Shown piece after piece: positions 56,133-64,000 of a stretch of DNA of 64,000 nt (the stretch's first letter is position 1; every line of letters starts with the position of its first letter). The position numbers and the translations under genes are program-made. Below the pieces are notes generated by a model that made no database searches, was not told where the DNA came from, and saw nothing but the letters and a program-made list of their open reading frames with translations. The DNA comes from Cytospora piceicola (Eukaryota; Ascomycota; Sordariomycetes; Diaporthales; Cytosporaceae). Location of the stretch: assembly GCA_023375675.1 (NCBI GenBank), contig JALQBC010000001.1, positions 2,211,049-2,275,048 on the forward strand, read 5' to 3'.

Positions 56133-56642
56133 TCAAGCCTTCATGCCTTTCAGCTTGTCGAGCACAAGCGTGACCAACCCGTTCAAGTCATCGGCCATAG
56201 GCACGCCATACCTCTGGCAGACGGCCTGCACGTTTCCCCTCTTCCAAAAGCCCCGATCACATCCCACCACGGCCTTCCCGGAGCGGGCACACAGGCCGAA
56301 CTCGAGCAAGCTGACGGGCGACTGGCTGCGCCCGTCGAAGAAGACGGCGACGATGGCGGCGTTGTCCTGCTTCTCCAGCTCCCACTCGAGTTGCCTCTTG
56401 AAGCGCCCGTCGCCGAGGTCCTCTTTCCAGTCCGCGGTCCAATTCGGCTGGAAGGGGTCGTAGACGGTGGTGCTGGGGTACGGGGTCTCACCGGTGGAGT
56501 GCAGGCCCCTGAGGCCGGCGAGGAAGGTCTCTCGCCAGGCGACGTTGGTGGCCCCGGCCAGGAAGATGGAGGTGGTGGGATACCAGGGGGTCTGGTCGTC
56601 GTCGTTGGGGGTGATGATCTGGATTCGTGGCTGTGAGGGCAT
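56133..56642 (-). CDS. Nucleoside 2-deoxyribosyltransferase-like protein
   Basis: Single exon, 169 residues, start MPSQPRIQIITPNDDDQTP at 56642. The frame continues upstream only from a GTG and that part is not protein-like. It belongs to the family of small Rossmann-like nucleoside 2-deoxyribosyltransferase-like proteins: TSIFLAGATNVAWRETFL forms the first strand and Gly loop, VYDPFQPNWTADWKED follows, then RQLEWELEKQDNAAIVAVFF and SPVSLLEFGLCARSGKAVVG, where the Glu of SLLEFG is the likely nucleophile. It ends LDKLKGMKA. True enzymes exchange the base of deoxynucleosides; for fungal members of this branch the substrate is not known. About 190 bp separate it from the TRS85 stop (convergent). 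Confidence 0.82.
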   Translation of the reverse strand: MPSQPRIQIITPNDDDQTPWYPTTSIFLAGATNVAWRETFLAGLRGLHSTGETPYPSTTVYDPFQPNWTADWKEDLGDGRFKRQLEWELEKQDNAAIVAVFFDGRSQSPVSLLEFGLCARSGKAVVGCDRGFWKRGNVQAVCQRYGVPMADDLNGLVTLVLDKLKGMKA

Positions 56643-56942
56643 GTTTGCTTGAGTGTTGGGGGGAAGATACGGGAAAGAGGCAAGGTATATCAATGGCTGA
56701 ATGGTGAGAACTTTTGCTGTTTCTCTTAAAGTGTAAGTGATGTTGTTCACAATTGTAAGATTCAGGATTGAAACAAGCCAATCAGCCTTGTAAGGCGTTC
56801 AGGCGATCCATCCGGTTGGTAATGACAAAGTGAGGCTGGTTCGCATAACCACCAGCAACACCAGCAACACAACCATTTCTGGCGGCTTTGATAATGCTGA
56901 GGCTCACATTCTTCCCAGTACCCTTGGGTAGTTCACTTGGGA

Positions 56943-56952
56943 TACCTAGGTA
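56943..56952. promoter_or_regulatory. TACCTAGGTA palindrome
   Basis: Exact decamer 300 bp upstream of the deoxyribosyltransferase-like start. Confidence 0.4.
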
Positions 56953-57407
56953 ATAACCTACTTGAATACCAAGTGAGTTTCTGTATTTAAGGGCTATTGA
57001 TATCTTTGCATATAGGTCTTCACCCCTATTAAGCCAAAGGTCTCCCCAACTCTAGCTGCGAAACATCCAGATGTCGCGGTAGAATTCAGGTTTCACAATC
57101 TACTCGAAATCACAATACCTTCAGTAAAGCCATAGTATCGTCATGTCTGACGGAGATTGGCGCCCGAATACGCATTCACGCGCCATCACCTTGTCGCATT
57201 GCGAGTGGACGAGGTCAGCGAGATGTGCAGGCGGGATGACAATTCCCATATTGCCTTGTATCTTGTATCAGTCGCAGTCGGTGTTGACCTCCAAAAACGC
57301 AAGGAACCCTTATGTTCCCCTTTCCCTTGAACAGTGAATATGAATGACATGGCTGAAGCTCTTGATAAGTTGATAACCTGTCGGACGGCCACTGCATAGG
57401 GTCTACA

Positions 57408-57417
57408 TACCTAGGTA
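57408..57417. promoter_or_regulatory. TACCTAGGTA palindrome
   Basis: Exact decamer about 400 bp upstream of the zinc-cluster gene. Confidence 0.4.
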
Positions 57418-57520
57418 CCTAGATACCTATAATCAGGTAGCGTACTTAGGTACTTATGATTTAAGTACCAAGGTTCCAGGTTTGAAAGGGACCGATAAGT
57501 TGCACTTGATTGGATAAGGC

Positions 57521-57530
57521 TACCTAGGTA
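57521..57530. promoter_or_regulatory. TACCTAGGTA palindrome
   Basis: Exact decamer about 290 bp upstream of the zinc-cluster gene. Confidence 0.4.
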
Positions 57531-57818
57531 CTTACTTGTAAGTGCAATAAAGTGCATTGACGGGACAACCCTGGCAGCTGCCCCGGGCAGACCCCAACAT
57601 ACTTGCATTACAATACAGCACACGGTCAATAGTGGCTTGTGCTCCGCTTTTGTCTGCGCGGTGCACCGCGCCTGGAACTTCACGATCGCACCGCAAGACT
57701 GCAGAACATTGCCCGGCACCTGACACCTGCGCCTCGTCTAACCCTCTCACTGTCGCCATATTCAGAAGGCGCGGCGCGTTAACAGGAGTTGCGCGACGCC
57801 AAACGCCGTGCAGCAAGC

Positions 57819-60800
57819 ATGGACGACTTTCTCGACGCGCCCAAGTCTACCTACACCTGCACCTCTGTCGACGACCTGAAGCTGCAACTCGGAGGCCTGC
57901 GCGAGCAGAGGGTAACAGACGCGAGAGCAGAGCATATTTCAGCGACTTTCGAGTTCAGACCGACCGTCATCTTCAATGTACCGGAAACCGAGAATGATGC
58001 CGTCGATCCACAGAACTTCGACCCGGCTCTGGGAGGCACTCCTGGAGCCGCGCCCGCGGCGCCCATGAACGGCAGTGCAAACCCAGCGACGCGAGACATT
58101 CGAGCCCACGACACCTTGATTAACCAGCCAACCGATGACCCCGCCCTCCAAAAACTCGTCGCCAAGCACATCGTCACTTCTTTGGGAAACGTCGATGGCA
58201 GCTCGTGGATCGTGCGATCGGTGTCCCGAAACTCGTCCGGCTGGACGTTCACGTACCTCTGCAAGAACTCAACCCAGTCATGGATGCGTCAGAACTCCAA
58301 AAATACTGCCAAGTTGCGTGTCGGCGAGTCGAGCGGGAAGGATGGCTATGACCCCGTCAACTTGGCCCGGCCTGCTTTCGACTGCCGCGGATCAATTACC
58401 ATCGCATTTGTTCAGAATAGCCGCATGATAACCGTCAAACTGGAGCATACCCCGCTACACAAGACTGTGGCAGAACTCGCAGAGCTCTTCAAGCCTCCGC
58501 CCCCACTCCCTAGAGCGGAAGTTGGCAGGCGGAAGGAAGGAGAAAGCAACAGGAGGAAGACTCAAGCAGCCAATGGTGTTGGGAATGGAGAAGATGGCTC
58601 AAGGAAGAAGAGGAAGAAGAAGAGCACTAATCCAGATGACCCAGCGGCAGAAGGGGAGCAGGCACCTAAGCCCAAGAGAGCGCGGCCGTCCAAAGCCAGG
58701 AAGTCCGAGGGTGCTGATATACAGGCGCAAACAGAGGCGCAACAGAACGCTCTACTCAACCTATCCCCGAGCGAGGCAGCTCGGCGCAAGGATGAGGCCA
58801 CCAAGAAGCTTCGCGACGCCGGCATTGATCCCGAGACCCTCTCTACCGAGCAGTTCGATATCTTTGCCAACCAGTCGCCTGATCTTCAGACAGAATCTCT
58901 CGCCATGCTTATCAAGTATGGTGCCGAAAGGCTAAGGATCGTGCACCCTAACAAGGACAACGCACCGCCGCCAGACGGCGCAGCTCCTGCAAACGACGCT
59001 ACTCCTAATGGCTCTACGAAGAAGAAGAAGAAGTCGCGAAAGTTAGGCGTCAATGAAGACGGGACGCCGAAGGTCAAGAAGACGCGTGGCAGTTGCCAGT
59101 ATTGCAGGGAAAAGAGGACAAAGGTATGTTGACCAGTCAACCTTACACGTGCTCACCTGTGCCAATACTTATTATTTGCAGTGTTCGAAGGCCAAACCGG
59201 AGTGCCAGGAGTGCATCGAAGCAGGACTTGCATGCTATTACCCACCAGAGCAGAAGCGGAAGTCGACGGGGCTGAAGTCAGCAGAAGTGGCCGAAGACGA
59301 GTCCGAAGAGCCTGCGCCGGGGCTCGCGCCTGAGTCTGCGCCCGAGCCTGCGCCCGAGCCTGCTCATGAACCTTTACCAGAACCTGTGGTCGAACAGGTG
59401 GCCGAAACAGCAGTTGAGGAAGAAGCTTCTGACCTGGGATCGCCTGGGTTCAACGGCTCTCATGCTCCTGCTTCAGAAACGATGCCGCAGACAACAGACA
59501 ACTCACCGAATTACCCAGTGGTTACTCAAGATGTGTCCCATGATTTATACCAGCCAGCTTCGTCCGGCCTCTCATACCCTCAGGGTGTGTCAGAGGATAT
59601 GTCCACAAGCACCGACTATTTCCAGCAACAGCCCACATCTAGCAGCATGTCTTATGCTCATCAGTCGCATCGACCGCCGAGCGTGGCTTACCCAGACTCA
59701 GTACAAGCTGCTCCTCAGCAAGTGCCACAGCCAGAGCCAGTACCAGAGCCAGTGCAACCTGCCCTACCTGTCCTACCCGAACCAACGCGCTCAACTTCCT
59801 CTCGCTCTAGTGCCCGCCGCACCTTACCGTCTGGATCTGCTCACAATGCCACCAGCTATCCCAGTGCTGGGACAGCGGGTCATGCCGCTACTTCCTGGCA
59901 GTCGACAAATGTCACGGCAGATACCGCTGAGCAATATTCAGTTGCTCCGACTATTAGTCAGAGTGCCCCGTCAAGGCAAACTAGGAGCAGGCACACAGCG
60001 GCACCATCCACATACGAGGTCCCGCAACAGGAAGGGCTCGCAGCAGCAACATATTTGTCACAAGCAGCCTTGCAGAGATCTCATCCTTCGCCGAATGCGC
60101 GAACAGTGTCGCCATTTCAAAATCCGACACAGGCCGCCAGGGCAAAATCAAGACAGGGGCAAAGATCGCAAAGCCGCCATACTGCTTCACCATTCCAGCA
60201 CTCTTCGGCGCAGCCTACAGCCATCGAGGCCCCAGCTATTTACAACTCGTCTGTGGCTACGGACTCCAACAGCCTGCCAAGCTATGATCAGTATAGCCGC
60301 TATGATACGGCGACCACCCAGCCTAGCCAGTCAAGCTCCAGGGTGGCGTACGAACCATACTCGCAGCAGGCCTCATCGAACAACAACACCACGTCTTACC
60401 AAAGTTATGATGCTTATAACTCCCGGTCTCAGGCGTCGACTTCTTCACCCCTCGCAAACCCTGTCACTCAAAGCATGTCATCGTCTTACACAAAGACTAC
60501 CGCTCCGAGCTCCCACAACTGGTCAAACACTACAAGCGGCAGAAACAACAGCTCCTATAGCTCTAATAGAGCCGCAGCCGCCTCAACTTCGGCCTACAAC
60601 ATGCCTGCATCAGCTGCCCAGCAGACGCCTGCGAGCGTGCAGTCTTTCAATACACGACCACCATCGACCGTCCCGCAGTCTTCAAGAAGCAGCACCAATA
60701 CCCCCACTTCATATGCCCGACAGCCGCGACAGCAACAACAGCAATCGTATAACTCGTACTCTTCTCAATCACACAGTACCCCTAGCCAGCAGCCGCAAGA

Positions 60801-61002
60801 GCAACCACAACCGCCGCCGCCAGCAGCAGCAGCAGGACAACAAGACTGGTACGGTTTTGGATCCGCCAACAGTGCGAATTCTAACTACGGATCGGGTTCC
60901 TACAGCCAACACAGGCCCATGAACGTTGCCGGTAACAATTACCCTGGTATAAATGATCAGGATGCTTTGTACGAAATGTTGAGGAATAACCCTCGTCACT
61001 AA
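57819..61002 (+). CDS. Zn2Cys6 zinc-cluster protein with internal cluster and Q/S-rich tail
   Basis: Probable fungal transcription factor. Two exons, 57819-59123 and 59182-61002, phase 0 across a 58-bp intron, give about 1041 residues. The start is MDDFLDAPKSTYTC; the frame is open further up only from a TTG. Residues 1-235 look like a folded domain (SWIVRSVSRNSSGWTFTYLC, RPAFDCRGSITIAFVQNSRM). Residues 250-300 are Lys/Arg-rich (nuclear import). A Zn2Cys6 cluster of form CX2CX6CX6CX2CX6C spans residues 426-453 (CQYCREKRTK, then CSKAKPECQECIEAGLAC). It is followed by YYPPEQKRKS. The intron falls exactly between the two halves of the cluster. The last 580 residues are Pro/Glu- then Gln/Ser/Tyr/Asn-rich and disordered. 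The cluster sits mid-protein, not at the N-terminus as usual, and I see no fungal TF middle-homology domain. Confidence 0.85.
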
Positions 61003-64000
61003 GCACCTGGTTTTTGCCGTTTTTAGCGATGCATTGCTTAGTCGGTCTTTCTGGTATTGGGTCCCTACGCGGTCTTTCCGTTTCAGCCATCAAGGTGATG
61101 GGGTAAGGGGTGTGTGTGTACGATGACGACGGACTTGTTTCTCCAGCCGCGCGAAGTTAAGAATGAGAACCGAACGTTTTCCATTCATGTGTCACCGCCG
61201 GCTATGATCTTAATGATCTGCGGATCCTGAGGTATCTCCCATGCGAGAGACAGGCCGGATTTAGGGGCAGGCAAGCAGTCATGCTATCTTGACAAGACAG
61301 GCAGGCTCCTTTGGCCTACGTAGAAAGACATGTATCTTTGGCCAACTTGTGATGGACTCTAGAATGATATTAGGTACTCTTGCGCCGGCCTCCATCAGTG
61401 CTGTACTGTATATATCAACCATCCAACCGCGCCTGAGTCCTATGTAAAGGTATAACGTCTGTGACTAGATGAAATAGGACACGGTAAGTCCTTCGTTGAA
61501 CAGAGGTCCCCGTGGCTGCGGTGATCTGAGGTGGATAAGTGAAAAGGGCAACGCGTTTCTATGCCAGGTGCTGAGTACGTAGCTTCTGTTGGATACACCT
61601 TCTTTCGAGGAAAGTGATGCCTACTATCCGTAATGGCCTTGAATAAAAGCCAGTAGCGACGTGTAAGCGTCCTGGGACCTTGTAGCATAGCGCACTTTGA
61701 GGCTGACTGGTGTCGGGGCTGTACGGGTCGTTCTACTCATGCACGTAACTGGTGTTTGGCCTCGATCTCCTCCAGCATATGAAGGCAGACCAAATCTGAC
61801 CTGGAGCGTGAAGCAGGGCCATATCTAGATCACACTTATTGCTTGTTGACTGCCATGTCGAAAGTACTCCGGGGCCCTCAGCATCAAACCGGGCCATGGG
61901 AGTATGAAATCAGTGGTGACTTCCGTCGCAGCCGTCGCCGACATCGTGCCGCGACAAGACGATATAAACTCTATCCTTATCCATAAGTTTACGGCGGGTC
62001 GTGCATGCAATGTGATTATCAATCACACCCAACCGCAGCGAAGTTTGATCTCCTGACGTAGGAGAAGGAAAAAGGACAGTCTGATGACGATCTATATCAT
62101 ACAGACCTTCCATCCCTCATCCCGATAGTGCGGCACCCAGGCGTAGGAGGAGGGCATATACAGATTACGCTTTACTTCGCGTTTATGGCTTGGAACCTGA
62201 GGAAGCACACTACAGAACAAGCGAAAACAGGTGACTTGTCAGCAATACGTTGCCGGAAACCCGATGATTCGTAGCTACTCTACACAGTCGGGCGCAATCC
62301 GGCGTCGGTGGAAGCCACCCGTAGCCTTGATCAGCGCGTCGCAGGAGCTCGTCCGACGCACAAGGCAGCTCTCACATGTCCCCAGCAGCTGGTCCTGCGA
62401 GCAGTGGTCCCTATGCAAGCCGCGCGCAAGACGTATCGTGGGTTCGGGTCCCAGAGAGTGGGTGGAGGCTGGGACGAAAAAGCGGCAGGACGCGGGCTGG
62501 ATGGAGTCAGGTCCGGAGGCGGAAGGCTAGGCGCCGGGGCGGCTTCCCCAGGTTGATCCCGCGCCTCTGTGGGGCCCAAACGCCGCAGGACATTGTTCAC
62601 ATGGGGAACGGGCAATCTGGAGCGCTGTCTCCCGCCCGGCGAGAACGCTTGGCAGAAGTGGCTCCGGGCCTGCAAATGTGCCGCGTGCCGTGCCGTTGCC
62701 CAAGGGGCCGGGGAATTTTTAGCCGCTGGTGTCAGGTTGTCCCTCTGACCGAACTCCTGGCAGAGAGTCAGCCAGTATATGCTATCCATGTCGTCGTGTG
62801 AATGCGGTGAGTATCGCCCGGGGGGTTGACCCTTGATAAGCCAGTAGAAGTTTTGGTGTGTTCCGTCGGCGGACATTTGAGACAATGTGATGCGAAGTCT
62901 CTCCCCGACATCGTCTCTGCACCACTGCATGGAACATGGCTGTGATGGCCGCGTCAGGAGAGACCAGAAATGCGGTGTGATGGATTACTTGTATATGAGG
63001 TGTGCGCAAGTCTTCTTTGCCAGGTTGGCCGCAGGCACATACATACTGCATATGTATACTTGAGGGTTCATGTTCGTAACTCGACGGCGCTAATGCCGGG
63101 GAAGTCGTTAGCAGCCGCAGCTTGCATGGAAATCCAGACAATCCAGACAAAAGGGGGGTTGGGAGATGTGCCCACAGTTGATCGCGGGGTTGAAGATCAG
63201 TCGCCTGTCTGCCTGTGTCTGTCCTGTCAAGTTTGTCCGTGGCTCTCCGGCCTGGTGGATTTGAATGTATGTAAAACTGCGGAGAGGCTGGCGCGTTTCG
63301 CTCGGTCGAAGATGGTGACACCGACTCTCTGCATGCCGTGTGTCCTGCAGGCTGGTAGATCATCGTCGTCGACATGAACGCTCGTGACCCTCTGGTGGTT
63401 GAACGGCAGTGGTAATCTTGCCGCCGTGGGCTCATCAGTAAGCCTGAGGCCCCGTATCCTTTTTTTTTTGTCTCGCGAGAAACCTGGCGGCTGTTGACCG
63501 ATGCGAGCCTTCGGACGGTCTTTGGAACACCAAGTTCTGTTGGGGGGTGGTGTTGTCGAAGTTTCGAAGACGACTCTTGTCATATGTCGCAAGCTATCGG
63601 CGGTGCCAAGCAGTAGAGCAGCAGACCGGATCCCTCAATGTGCATACTGAGAATGGCAGCAAGTCTCTTTCCTTTTTTTCTTTTCTTTTCATTCTTCAAG
63701 CCTAATAAAGGCGATTGACAGACAGATAGTCCATGAACATTGGGCCAGGCTACGATGTGCATGTGTACCTCGCCATACCTGGTATTCAGCCCATTCAAGA
63801 TGAATCAACGCCAATGTTGCCTGTTGGTGCAAACAGCCTAGTACTGTGTAGAGAGCAAGGTACTGTAGAAAGGGGGTACCACAATACCGCATAGTCTGGC
63901 GAAACTGACAATTAACCCCCCCACTCTTTTCATGCTCAGTCATCAACCTCGTCTCATTCTTATGTATGTTATAGGTCAGTGTAGGTCCACACATCCTTCA
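61003..64000. other. Right edge, no gene supported
   Basis: 3 kb without a gene I can support. Minus-strand frames at 62331-62930 and 62782-63435 overlap in different frames and lack domain signals. Part of 61003-61150 is presumably 3' UTR of the zinc-cluster gene. A neighbouring gene may start beyond the window. Confidence 0.5.

Larger units (their letters stand above)
56643..57818. promoter_or_regulatory. Divergent intergenic region with three TACCTAGGTA palindromes
   Basis: A 1.2-kb region between two start codons. Exact palindromes lie at 56943-56952, 57408-57417 and 57521-57530, and related TTAGGTAC / GGTACCTAGA half-sites occur around 57416-57470. No gene is accepted here. Confidence 0.5.

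Noticed and set aside
62331..63435. Overlapping minus-strand frames of 199 and 217 codons
   Set aside because: Two different frames overlap, both low in domain-like features; no splice model joins them convincingly.

Overview
This window is nuclear DNA of a filamentous ascomycete, most likely a Sordariomycete (Pezizomycotina). Genes are monocistronic and lie on both strands. They carry short introns (about 55-150 bp) with GTRNGT-type donors and CTRAC-like branch sites. The gene set is typical of moulds: a FlbA-type RGS protein, a family CE12 pectin esterase, a hamartin homologue, a Trs85-type TRAPP subunit and a Zn2Cys6 protein. I see no bacterial genes, rRNA, tRNA, CRISPR array or intact transposon. 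All gene models are spliced by eye from the sequence; where introns are described, the reading frame was checked across each junction.

Layout. 0.8-14.9 kb, accessory-like and mostly minus strand: rhamnogalacturonan acetylesterase (777-1860), a large disordered protein (3254-5029), a small two-exon membrane protein with a probable mitochondrial presequence (6699-7128), a GPI-anchored collagen-like wall protein with two Sed1-type modules (8677-10777), and the flbA-type RGS regulator (12385-14875). 14.9-27.2 kb is a gene-poor stretch of about 12.4 kb with minisatellites, hairpins and one unexplained open frame. 27.2-42 kb is dense and conserved: CDC73, an unknown disordered protein, the Leu5-type CoA carrier, an MT-A70/METTL4-like methyltransferase, mitoribosomal protein uL23m, a DJ-1/PfpI protein and TSC1 (hamartin). 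43-61 kb: a single-pass membrane protein, CCA-adding enzyme, TTI2, FIG4, TRS85, a nucleoside deoxyribosyltransferase-like protein and a Zn2Cys6 protein with a long Q/S-rich tail. 61-64 kb holds nothing I can support.

How the genes relate. There is no biosynthetic cluster. Several genes share themes. TSC1 (TORC1 inhibition), TTI2 (TOR and other PIKK stability) and FIG4 (vacuolar PI(3,5)P2) lie within about 15 kb, and TRS85 (autophagy and Golgi TRAPP) is divergent from FIG4. CCA1, uL23m and Leu5 serve mitochondrial translation and metabolism. Closely spaced divergent pairs (LEU5/METTL4-like, DJ-1/TSC1, FIG4/TRS85) probably share promoters.

Most notable observations: the collagen-like GPI protein with repeated CxxxC inserts; the decamer palindrome TACCTAGGTA, found seven times and always intergenic near predicted promoters; a C-rich element present in two direct copies 39 kb apart; and a long TSC1 intron lying at a conserved position. 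I found no clear evidence of a wholly new multi-gene system.
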